A stretch of 64,000 nt of DNA from an uncultured bacterium. GTDB lineage: Bacteria; Bacteroidota; Bacteroidia; Bacteroidales; Bacteroidaceae. The stretch lies in the NCBI GenBank assembly GCA_905215555.1, contig CAJMQU010000001.1, positions 248,001 through 312,000 on the forward strand, given 5' to 3'. Every line of letters begins with the position of its first letter. Positions within the stretch are counted from its first letter, which is position 1. The notes under the pieces are model-generated. The model made no database searches. It saw nothing but the letters and a program-made list of their open reading frames with translations, and was not told the DNA's origin. A program made the position numbers and the translations under genes. This document shows, piece after piece, positions 54,446 to 62,717 of the stretch.

Positions 54446-57400
54446 TTAGAACATAGATGAATTAAAAACATAAGGATATTTAAAAGTAATACCTCCCGTA
54501 GCACTGACCATACCGATGCCACAACTTCGATCAGTGTTATTATATACTATATAAATTCTCGTACGTCCCTGTGGCAGTTTAATGGTAACAAGTTCCGAAC
54601 CATTACCGTAACGAGTAAAATGATATTCCTTTCTGTCCGAACCAGTTATATAATAAGTAACGCCCTTGTAGGTATTAGTTTGATACTCCAAAGAGAAGGT
54701 CATATCTGTTGGTATCGGACAATTGAATTCCGCCTCCATAAAACGTTCGTTAGCATTCTCAGAATGATTGGTATAATCAAAGCAAACAGATAAATCACGT
54801 GTCACTTCAAAAGATATTATATCAGTAGCAACCATACCCGAAGAATCCGTCACAGTACAAGTCAAACGATAAACACCTGTCTTTGTAAAGTTATAAGTGA
54901 ATCCCGAAGACGTGCTTGCTTGCGACTGATACTGCAAATCTTTATCATTTGTCAAGAGCCATTGATGTTTATAGCCACCATTACCACTACTTACAGTAGC
55001 ATTAAAAGTAATATTCCCAAGAAGATATTTTTCCGCCCTTGATATACTTATTCTCAACAAATTCACTTTTTTATTACGCATATAGTAATAAGAATATTCT
55101 TTTTCCTTATTATTCCCATAATCCAATTCAGCTGCTAACTCCCCGAATTTATTATAATGAAAGCTCTTACGATTCCCATTCGGAGCAACTACAGAACTGA
55201 CTCCCTCAAGTGGACGATAAGTATAAGACGTCACCAATCCAATGCCTCGAAGAGTAGAGCGCAAAGAGGCACATGTACCTGCTAACATCGTGCTATCCGA
55301 ATAACTTTTTATCTGTCCAAACCTCTCCGGGAAAGACTCATAACCCGCACCTTCAAGCTTAGCTACCGGATATAAAGAGCCATAGCCATAAATATAGGAG
55401 ATACGTTGCGAACCATCCTTTACCGCTTCCAATAAATTACCATAATCATCGTACCTAATAAACTGTATGCGCGTTTCCCTCTCTTTATCACCTTTACCCG
55501 TTTCTATGCGATCTACTACAGGAATGTCCGATGACAGGCGATATGGATTATATACGTCATATTTTGCATTTCCCATAGTAGTAACACGATGTATTACCGG
55601 CCGCACTATATTACGGTTTACCATCGTTTTTGAAACTTCATCAGCGAAATCTGTAGGATAAAAAACACTTTCAACTTGTGTTTTTCCCCCGTTCAATGTA
55701 TTCTTTACCATGGTAGGTAATAAGTAATCATTATACTCATATTCAGTTTTACGGCCAAATGTCCGACCGCCTTCATACTCTTTCACTTCCGAAGAAGTCA
55801 ACAGTTTATATCCGGTAAAGAAGGACAAAGAACCGTCATACCGGTAAGGTTCCGGCACACCTTTGGCAATAGCCCGGCTATCAACAGGATTAGGAACTAC
55901 TCTACCTATCTTTAAAGTACGTATTGTCTCCCAACTTGTTACAGCCGGGTCATAAAACAAATAACTTTTTTGCGGTTCGAGTTTCATATAAGTTATTTGC
56001 TTAAGATTTTCAATCTTTCTATAGGTATTCTTTTGCTCACTCAGCAGATTTCCTTTACCATCATAAACAGCTTTACGCAGCAATTGCCCTACACTCCAGT
56101 CTTTATACGGACGATTAGCTCTTTTATGAAGCAAAGGGCAATATGGAGGCACAGCCTCACGAACGGAACGGATAGCATTCAGGCTACTATAATCATATTC
56201 ATATACGGTTTTTCCACATTTTCCCTCCTCGTCCGCATATTCGGCCACATAGTCGTATACTATAGAAGCGGAAGATTCCAAATAATCATTGACTACAGGA
56301 CGTGCATGCAAATCAACTTTATAAACCCTGTATGTTTCGAGCCAAGAAGGAGGACCCATACCAGCAAACTGTTTGTAACAAACCTGTTCGTAAGACGTCA
56401 TGAAATCATAGAAAGTAAGCACACGTACAGGAAGTCCTTGCCCGTATTCTCCTCTACCATATTTGAATATACGCCGTGATGCAACCGTACCATCCGATTG
56501 TAGATTCTTGATTTCCTTGATACGTAAACTTCCATTGGAAACCGATTTCGTACGATGAGACTCCTCAAATCTATTACGTTCATATTGAAATTCTGTTCTT
56601 CCTCCTGTTGGGTAGGTGACACTCTTAAGCATAAATGTCAATCCGGGAGCCTCATCACCATTTTGATAAAAATCTTTCCCACCATAACGAAAATACATAG
56701 TATCGACCGGAATGCCATTATCGTTGTAAAGCGCAAATTCAGTATACAATTCAGGAATATTCGTCTGATTGTTCCCTGATAGTTGATAATATCCCCATGG
56801 GTTTACGTGCGGAGTATCATAAGCCACTCCACGCCGATCCCAGTACTGAAAACTATATTGCCTCTGCAAAAGCCCGTCTTTCGAAGTCTCAAGTACACCG
56901 TTCAAGCAAGGACGCTCGCCAAATCTCTCCGTCAATAATTGAAAACGTTTCACCACATTTCCCAGATAATCCTTTATAACAATTCCATTCAAGACTTTCT
57001 GACTTGTTTGATATTCGGTTATCATAGCATAAGTAAACTCTATACTACCACCGGGAAAATTGATCCTGCTCAGATATTTGGAAGATATAGACTGTATCCA
57101 ATAATTCGTAGTGCGAGTATCATTACACATCAAAACAAGGTCATTATCCTTAATACCATCACTGTGAAAAACATTATAAGTACTTATTCTCATCTCAGTA
57201 CCTACCGTAGAAGTTCCTGTCACATCACGCTGAATCAGTTTCACTTTACGCCCATTTGATTTTTCATAAGGATAATTAATGAATTCATCGGTCAATACAT
57301 TCTCCTTCCCATTACAATATGCTATTGTAGCATCACCATTTGACGATTGCCTTTTAATATCCAGTGTAGCACTTTGCTCGTAATTACGAAGCGTATACTT

Positions 57401-57634
57401 ATATGGACTGCTTGCCGTCAACCCCTCGTAAGAGAAAGTGATGGATTCCTTATTTGGCGTAAGAATACGCTCAGCTTTATACACCGATATAGCTTCAGTT
57501 TGTTGATTCTCCGTTTGAGTCTCCGTATATTCTATGGGAATAAAATCATACCGTACACCATCCGTATCTGTAATATTGAAACTCTTCAAATCAGGAGAAT
57601 TACCTATCCGAATCGGATCATAAGGGTTAGTATT
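54446..57634 (-). CDS. YD-repeat protein with PKD-like C terminus, 5'-truncated
   Basis: The open frame begins after a TAA at 57635-57637 and has no ATG or signal peptide. It starts in mid-protein (NPYDPIRIGNSPDLKSFNI); the first usable codon, TTG at 57589, is unlikely to be a real start. The 1062-codon body has YD-type repeats (FIRYDDYGNLLEA, YNKFGELAAELDYG). A PKD/Ig-like domain lies at about 55020-54790 (NATVSSGNGGYKHQWLL, GVYRLTCTVTDSSGM), followed by a final beta domain. It precedes the full-length Rhs gene by 13 bases and was probably its operon partner for export or assembly. The loss of its 5' end probably also removed the operon promoter. Confidence 0.75.
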   Translation of the reverse strand, partial: NTNPYDPIRIGNSPDLKSFNITDTDGVRYDFIPIEYTETQTENQQTEAISVYKAERILTPNKESITFSYEGLTASSPYKYTLRNYEQSATLDIKRQSSNGDATIAYCNGKENVLTDEFINYPYEKSNGRKVKLIQRDVTGTSTVGTEMRISTYNVFHSDGIKDNDLVLMCNDTRTTNYWIQSISSKYLSRINFPGGSIEFTYAMITEYQTSQKVLNGIVIKDYLGNVVKRFQLLTERFGERPCLNGVLETSKDGLLQRQYSFQYWDRRGVAYDTPHVNPWGYYQLSGNNQTNIPELYTEFALYNDNGIPVDTMYFRYGGKDFYQNGDEAPGLTFMLKSVTYPTGGRTEFQYERNRFEESHRTKSVSNGSLRIKEIKNLQSDGTVASRRIFKYGRGEYGQGLPVRVLTFYDFMTSYEQVCYKQFAGMGPPSWLETYRVYKVDLHARPVVNDYLESSASIVYDYVAEYADEEGKCGKTVYEYDYSSLNAIRSVREAVPPYCPLLHKRANRPYKDWSVGQLLRKAVYDGKGNLLSEQKNTYRKIENLKQITYMKLEPQKSYLFYDPAVTSWETIRTLKIGRVVPNPVDSRAIAKGVPEPYRYDGSLSFFTGYKLLTSSEVKEYEGGRTFGRKTEYEYNDYLLPTMVKNTLNGGKTQVESVFYPTDFADEVSKTMVNRNIVRPVIHRVTTMGNAKYDVYNPYRLSSDIPVVDRIETGKGDKERETRIQFIRYDDYGNLLEAVKDGSQRISYIYGYGSLYPVAKLEGAGYESFPERFGQIKSYSDSTMLAGTCASLRSTLRGIGLVTSYTYRPLEGVSSVVAPNGNRKSFHYNKFGELAAELDYGNNKEKEYSYYYMRNKKVNLLRISISRAEKYLLGNITFNATVSSGNGGYKHQWLLTNDKDLQYQSQASTSSGFTYNFTKTGVYRLTCTVTDSSGMVATDIISFEVTRDLSVCFDYTNHSENANERFMEAEFNCPIPTDMTFSLEYQTNTYKGVTYYITGSDRKEYHFTRYGNGSELVTIKLPQGRTRIYIVYNNTDRSCGIGMVSATGGITFKYPYVFNSSMF

Positions 57635-57685
57635 TTACAGCATTTAACTAACTCTCTTCAATATACCTCTTTAATAGATACAAGT

Positions 57686-58456
57686 ATGGAAGGCTGGGAA
57701 AGAATAAAACTAATTATGGAACAGGAAGGATACAACAAAAATTCCTTCAGCGCCACTATCGGATTAAGTAACAACGTAACTATCACCCGTTTAATTAACG
57801 AAGAAAGAAAACCATCAAGGATGACTTGCGAGAAAATAGCTCAACGTTTCCCGCAATACAACCCTAATTGGATACTTACAGGTGAAGGAGAAATGTATCG
57901 AGAAAAAGAGAAAGAAACAGTTAGTACCCCGATAGACAGGCAAGAAGAAGTACAGAAAGCAAACACTAACTCTCAATCTATTTCCAATGTACATCCCATA
58001 GAGAACATAGGTTTTATGAATGTACCTTTAGTTCACCTGCGCGCCCAATGCGGATACCTCAACGGATACGGAGACCAGGAATATATAGACACTTTGCCAA
58101 CGCTACCAGTTATAGTAGACCGCACCTACCATGGCAACTACCGCCTATTTGAAGCAGAAGGGGACAGCATGGATGACGGCTCCAGAAGCTCTATCTGCGA
58201 TGGAGACATTGTACTGGGTCGGGAAGTCAGGCGCGACCTATGGCAATACCACCTCCACATCAACGACTGGTATTTTATCATTATACACCGTACAGAAGGA
58301 ATCTCTATCAAAAAAATCATCTCACATGATGTAGAGCATGGTATTATCACCTGCCATTCATTGAATGACATGTTCAGAGATTACCAACTACATTTAGATG
58401 AAATAGCAGAACTCTACAACCTTATAAAAATCGTAGATAGAAGCGCAAGACTATAA
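57686..58456 (+). CDS. S24-family (LexA/CI-like) transcriptional repressor
   Basis: 256 residues from ATG 57686; a longer upstream frame is discarded because it only mirrors the YD-repeat gene on the other strand. An N-terminal helix-turn-helix domain (about 5-68, ITRLINEERKPSRMTCEKIAQRF) is joined by a linker to an S24 peptidase-like domain. S161 (EGDSMDDG) and K209/K210 (ISIKK) would be the Ser-Lys dyad, and C122-G123 is a possible self-cleavage bond as in UmuD. Such proteins are usually phage repressors or stress-inducible regulators. No phage genes are visible here, so its target is unknown. It is divergent from the truncated YD-repeat gene. Confidence 0.85.
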   Translation: MEGWERIKLIMEQEGYNKNSFSATIGLSNNVTITRLINEERKPSRMTCEKIAQRFPQYNPNWILTGEGEMYREKEKETVSTPIDRQEEVQKANTNSQSISNVHPIENIGFMNVPLVHLRAQCGYLNGYGDQEYIDTLPTLPVIVDRTYHGNYRLFEAEGDSMDDGSRSSICDGDIVLGREVRRDLWQYHLHINDWYFIIIHRTEGISIKKIISHDVEHGIITCHSLNDMFRDYQLHLDEIAELYNLIKIVDRSARL

Positions 58457-58616
58457 CATCGAAAAAAAATTCCACACCGCATCCGAACACAAAACTAACA
58501 AGGTTTTTACACCTCAATTCCCCACTAATAGAGTCTTCCGGCACTATGTTCATTATCAACGAAATAAACAATGAACAGGGTGTTGAAAACTTCTCGGAAA
58601 GTTTTTAGTTAAAACT

Positions 58617-58648
58617 TGTGGGGGATTGTGGGGAAATGTGTACTTTTA
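58617..58648 (+). promoter_or_regulatory. mraZ: MraZ-type operator overlapping the mraZ promoter
   Basis: TGTGGGGGAT, TGTGGGGAAA and TGTGTACTTT follow at exact 10-base steps, the arrangement of GTGGG boxes bound by MraZ rings. TACTTTTA at 58641-58648 is close to the -7 consensus and overlaps the third repeat, so binding would shut the promoter (autorepression). Confidence 0.7.
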
Positions 58649-58673
58649 CCGTCGCTTATATAATAAGGTAACA

Positions 58674-59147
58674 ATGATACGTTTTTTGGGCAACATAGAA
58701 GCGAAAACCGACGCAAAGGGACGTGTATTTATCCCCGCTGGCTTTCGGAGGCAACTGCAATCTGCTTCCGAAGAAAAACTCGTGTTGCGCAAAGATGTAT
58801 TTCAAGACTGCCTGGTACTCTATCCAGAAAGCGTTTGGTTCAAGACGCAAAACCAACTGCGGAAGCGCCTGAACAAATGGAACGCAAAACACCAAGACAT
58901 TTTCCGGCAATTTGTGAGCGATGCGGAAATCATGGTTCCCGATGGAAACGGACGCATACTACTGCCCAAACGTTACCTGCAAATGGCCGGCATACAGAGC
59001 GATGTACGCTTTATTGGTATGGACAATACGATAGAGATCTGGGCTAAAGAGAAAACTGAACAACCGTTTATGAACCCGGAAGAATTCAGCAAAGCCTTAC
59101 AGGAGATTCTGGGAGACGAAGACTATTGGGACGAAGATGAAGAGTAA
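58674..59147 (+). CDS. mraZ: MraZ, transcriptional regulator of the division and cell-wall cluster
   Basis: 157 residues from ATG 58674, which starts the family sequence MIRFLGNIEAKTDAKGR. The earlier in-frame ATG at 58626 lies inside the operator and is rejected. Two SpoVT/AbrB-like (MraZ) domains are present, each with the DxKGR/DxNGRxxxP signature (DAKGRVFIPAGFR at about 13-25; DGNGRILLPKRYL at about 90-102). The C terminus is acidic (DEDYWDEDEE). It forms ring-shaped oligomers and represses its own operon. First gene of the dcw cluster, 24 bases before rsmH. Confidence 0.95.
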   Translation: MIRFLGNIEAKTDAKGRVFIPAGFRRQLQSASEEKLVLRKDVFQDCLVLYPESVWFKTQNQLRKRLNKWNAKHQDIFRQFVSDAEIMVPDGNGRILLPKRYLQMAGIQSDVRFIGMDNTIEIWAKEKTEQPFMNPEEFSKALQEILGDEDYWDEDEE

Positions 59148-59171
59148 TTAACTATTAGCGATTAGTGATTA

Positions 59172-60086
59172 ATGGGGAATGAAGAATTGACATATCACGT
59201 ACCGGTGTTACTGACGCCGAGTGTAGACGGAATGAATATCCGCCCGGATGGGACGTACGTAGACGTCACTTTTGGCGGTGGAGGACATTCACGCGAAATT
59301 CTGTCACGATTGGGAGACGGCGGACAGTTACTTGGATTCGACCAGGACGAAGATGCGGAACGAAACATTATGGACAACCCGCATTTCATCTTTGTACGAA
59401 GCAATTTCAGGTATCTGCACAATTTCCTGCGCTATCATGAAATCGAAGAAGTGGATGCAATACTCGCCGATCTGGGAGTATCATCCCATCATTTCGACGA
59501 CAGCGAACGGGGATTCTCATTCCGCTTTGACGGTGCACTGGATATGCGCATGAACAAACGTGCAGGAGATACTGCGGCAGACATCATAAATAATTATGAT
59601 GAAGAACGCTTGGCAGACATCTTCTACCTGTATGGTGAACTGAAAAACAGCCGTAAGTTGGCCTCCGTACTGGTGAAAGCACGAGCTGTACAAAAAATAG
59701 CAACTATCGGAGAGTTTCTGGAAGTTATAAAACCGCTCTTCGGCCGTGAACGGGAGAAAAAAGAACTGGCTAAAGTTTTCCAGGCATTGCGTATCGAAGT
59801 GAACCAAGAAATGGAAGCACTGAAAGAAATGCTATATGCGGCAACCAAAGCATTGAAGCCGGGCGGACGACTGGTAGTGATTACTTATCATTCACTGGAA
59901 GACCGGATGGTGAAGAATATCATGAAAACCGGAAATGTGGAAGGCAAAATGGAGAAAGATTTCTTCGGAAATGTACAAACACCGTTCCGACTGGTAAACA
60001 ACAAAGTGATTGTGCCGGACGACGCGGAAATAGAACGCAATCCGAGGTCGAGAAGTGCCAAACTGAGGATAGCGGAGAAAAAGTGA
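59172..60086 (+). CDS. rsmH: RsmH, 16S rRNA (cytosine-1402-N4)-methyltransferase
   Basis: 304 residues, the usual length. SAM-binding motif VTFGGGGHSREIL (about 36-48), DLGVSSHHFDDSERGFSFR (about 98-116) and the C-terminal ITYHSLEDRMVK are family signatures. It methylates C1402 at the ribosomal decoding site in the cytoplasm. Formerly mraW. Second gene of the dcw operon. Confidence 0.97.
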   Translation: MGNEELTYHVPVLLTPSVDGMNIRPDGTYVDVTFGGGGHSREILSRLGDGGQLLGFDQDEDAERNIMDNPHFIFVRSNFRYLHNFLRYHEIEEVDAILADLGVSSHHFDDSERGFSFRFDGALDMRMNKRAGDTAADIINNYDEERLADIFYLYGELKNSRKLASVLVKARAVQKIATIGEFLEVIKPLFGREREKKELAKVFQALRIEVNQEMEALKEMLYAATKALKPGGRLVVITYHSLEDRMVKNIMKTGNVEGKMEKDFFGNVQTPFRLVNNKVIVPDDAEIERNPRSRSAKLRIAEKK

Positions 60087-60109
60087 TGATTAGTGTTGAG
60101 TGATAAGCG

Positions 60110-60487
60110 ATGAAGGAAATGGAAGAAAAACAGGTAAATGAAAAAACGGAGAAAGCGGAAAAAACGAAGAAAGCAAAAAACCGCACATCTCTGAAGAATA
60201 TTATCGGTGGCGACATTCTGGCTACAGACTTTTTCCGTCGCCAGACCAAAATGCTGGTGCTGATCATGGTGCTGATTCTGTTTTATATACACAACCGCTA
60301 TGCTTGCCAGCAACAAATGATAGAGATAGATAAATTGAAAAAGGAACTGATTGACATTAAATACGATGCCCTTACCCGTAGTTCGGAGCTGATGGAACGG
60401 AGTCGACAGTCGCGCATTGAGGAATATATCGCAACCAAAGAGAGCGATTTGCAGACTTCGACCAATCCACCGTATTTAATCAAATAA
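60110..60487 (+). CDS. ftsL: FtsL-like cell division protein
   Basis: 125 residues: a highly charged Lys/Glu cytoplasmic tail (about 1-45), one membrane span (about 49-62, MLVLIMVLILFYI) and a periplasmic coiled coil (MIEIDKLKKELIDIKYDAL, about 70-110). The sequence is poorly conserved, but size, topology and position between rsmH and ftsI are those of Bacteroidetes FtsL. It bridges FtsB/DivIC and FtsI at the septum. Confidence 0.88.
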   Translation: MKEMEEKQVNEKTEKAEKTKKAKNRTSLKNIIGGDILATDFFRRQTKMLVLIMVLILFYIHNRYACQQQMIEIDKLKKELIDIKYDALTRSSELMERSRQSRIEEYIATKESDLQTSTNPPYLIK

Positions 60488-60534
60488 AATACAAGGAGAG
60501 AAGGAGTCAACTTAAAAACCTTATCAACTAAAGA

Positions 60535-62661
60535 ATGGCAGTAAATAAGAAAAATATCATGACCCGTTATTTCTTCGTAGTCCTCATAATGGGACTGCTG
60601 GGAATAGCTATTGTCGTAAAAGGCGGAATCATTATGTTCGCCGAACGACAATACTGGCATGATGTAGCCGACCGTTTCGTGAAGGAGAATGTGACAGTAA
60701 AACCCAACCGTGGCAATATTCTTTCATCCGACGGAAAGCTAATGGCAAGTTCCCTGCCCGAATACCGTATATATATGGACTTCAAGGCAGGCGGCTACAC
60801 CAAAGATACCATGCTGGTGAACCACATGAACGAGATTTGTGAAGGACTGCATAAGATATTCCCCGATAAAAGTGCCGCAGAATTTAAATCGCACTTGCAA
60901 AAAGGGCGCAAAAAAGGCAGCCGCAACTATCTGATTTATCCAAAGCGCATCTCGTACATCCAATATAAAGAAGCGAAACGCCTGCCTGTATTCAACTTGA
61001 ACAAATACAAAGGCGGTTTCCATGAACAAGTATACAACCAACGCAAGAAACCGTTCGGCTCATTGGCTGCCCGTACATTAGGCGACCTCTATGCCGACAC
61101 AGCACAAGGTGCAAAGAACGGCATCGAGTTATCTTTCGACACATTGCTGAAAGGGCGTGACGGCATCACTCATCGCCAGAAGGTGATGAACAAATACCTG
61201 AACATCGTGGACATAGCTCCCGTGGACGGTTGTGACATCATCTCCACCCTTGATGTAGGCATGCAGGACATCTGCGAAAAAGCACTGGTGGACAAACTGA
61301 AAGAAATCAATGCCACTGTAGGTGTGGCCGTGCTGATGGAAGTGGAGACAGGCGAAGTAAAAGCCATCGTCAACATGATGAAAGCGGGCGACGGTAACTA
61401 TTACGAAATGCGCAACAACGCCATAAGCGATATGATGGAACCGGGTTCCACCTTCAAGACCGCCTCTATCATGGTAGCCCTTGAGGACGGGAAAATCACC
61501 CCGGAAACGGAAGTGGATACCGGAAACGGCATCATGAATATGTACGGCAGTAAAATGAGAGACCACAACTGGCACCGCGGGGGATATGGAAAAATCAACG
61601 TAACACGTATTTTGGAAGTTTCATCCAACGTAGGTGTTTCTTATCTCATCGACAAGCATTACAAAGACAATCCGCAGAAATATGTGGACGGTTTGAAGCG
61701 CATGAGCATCAACCAACCGTTGCACTTACAGATTTCCGGTGAAGGAGAGCCGAACATCAAAGGGCCGAAAGAAAGATATTTTGCCAAGACTACCCTGCCT
61801 TGGATGAGTATCGGGTATGAGACGCAGGTTCCGCCGCTCAACATACTGACATTCTATAATGCGATTGCCAACAATGGCGTTATGGTACGTCCGAAATTTG
61901 TAAAAGCGGCCGTGAAAGACGGTGAAGTCGTGGAGGAATACCCCACCGAGGTTATCAACCCCAAAATATGCTCCGACCGTACCTTGACACAGATACGCGA
62001 CATTCTGGAGAAAGTCGTATCACAAGGGTTAGCCAAACCAGCCGGAAGCAAACAGTTTGCAGTAGCAGGTAAGACAGGTACGGCGCAGGTGTCCCAGGGT
62101 ACGGCAGGTTACAAAAGCGGACGGGTCAATTATCTGGTAAGTTTTTGCGGGTATTTCCCGGCAGACGCACCGAAGTACAGTTGCATCGTTTCTATCCAGA
62201 AACCGGGGCTTCCAGCTTCGGGAGGTCTGATGGCAGGCAGCGTCTTCGGAAAGATTGCCGAAAGAGTATATGCGAAAAACCTGCGGTTCGATATCCGCAG
62301 CGCAATAGACAGCACCACCAATGTCATTCCTCCTGTAAAAGCCGGAGAGATGAACGAAGCTTTGCAGGTGTTGAACAATCTGAAAGTGCCGGTACAGAAA
62401 CAATTCTCCTCCCGAAAAGGGAAAGAGATGTGGGGCCATACGCAGGCATCTCCCAATGCAGTTATCCTGCAAGGTAAGGAAGAGGCGAATTCAAATGTCG
62501 TTCCCAGTGTTATCGGAATGGGAGCGAAAGACGCTGTTTATTTGCTGGAAAGTAAAGGACTGAAAGTAAGGCTGAACGGTATTGGGAAAGTAAGGAGCCA
62601 ATCAATACCGGGTGGAAACCATGTAGTAAAAGGACAGACAGTATCCCTTACACTTCATTGA
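60535..62661 (+). CDS. ftsI: FtsI (PBP3-type) septal peptidoglycan transpeptidase with PASTA domain
   Basis: 708 residues. N-terminal membrane anchor (about 12-34), PBP dimerisation domain (about 55-215, KPNRGNILSSDGKLMA), transpeptidase domain (about 240-575) with S305-T-F-K308, S363-S-N365 and K513-T-G515, and a C-terminal PASTA domain (about 645-708, VPSVIGMGAKDAVYLLESKGL). It cross-links septal peptidoglycan and is the target of beta-lactams. The PASTA domain is usual in Bacteroidetes and Gram-positive division PBPs but absent from E. coli FtsI. Confidence 0.96.
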   Translation: MAVNKKNIMTRYFFVVLIMGLLGIAIVVKGGIIMFAERQYWHDVADRFVKENVTVKPNRGNILSSDGKLMASSLPEYRIYMDFKAGGYTKDTMLVNHMNEICEGLHKIFPDKSAAEFKSHLQKGRKKGSRNYLIYPKRISYIQYKEAKRLPVFNLNKYKGGFHEQVYNQRKKPFGSLAARTLGDLYADTAQGAKNGIELSFDTLLKGRDGITHRQKVMNKYLNIVDIAPVDGCDIISTLDVGMQDICEKALVDKLKEINATVGVAVLMEVETGEVKAIVNMMKAGDGNYYEMRNNAISDMMEPGSTFKTASIMVALEDGKITPETEVDTGNGIMNMYGSKMRDHNWHRGGYGKINVTRILEVSSNVGVSYLIDKHYKDNPQKYVDGLKRMSINQPLHLQISGEGEPNIKGPKERYFAKTTLPWMSIGYETQVPPLNILTFYNAIANNGVMVRPKFVKAAVKDGEVVEEYPTEVINPKICSDRTLTQIRDILEKVVSQGLAKPAGSKQFAVAGKTGTAQVSQGTAGYKSGRVNYLVSFCGYFPADAPKYSCIVSIQKPGLPASGGLMAGSVFGKIAERVYAKNLRFDIRSAIDSTTNVIPPVKAGEMNEALQVLNNLKVPVQKQFSSRKGKEMWGHTQASPNAVILQGKEEANSNVVPSVIGMGAKDAVYLLESKGLKVRLNGIGKVRSQSIPGGNHVVKGQTVSLTLH

Positions 62662-62717
62662 TGAGAAGTGCAGACGGAAAGTTTTATTAAAAGAGTATAC
62701 ATTATATATAATAAGGT

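Noticed and set aside
54433..54522. Upstream start for the full-length Rhs gene
   Set aside because: It would overlap the previous gene's stop region and add 30 residues before a typical signal peptide at 54432.
57347..57685. N-terminal extension of the S24 repressor
   Set aside because: The extra 113 codons are the reverse of the YD-repeat gene; the helix-turn-helix domain starts properly at ATG 57686.
58547..58577. TGTTCATT/AATGAACA inverted repeat between the S24 gene and mraZ
   Set aside because: Short stem with a long loop and no T-run; could be chance.
59148..60109. Similar GATTAGTGATTA-like words in the mraZ-rsmH and rsmH-ftsL gaps
   Set aside because: Too short and AT-rich to call a repeat family from this window alone.
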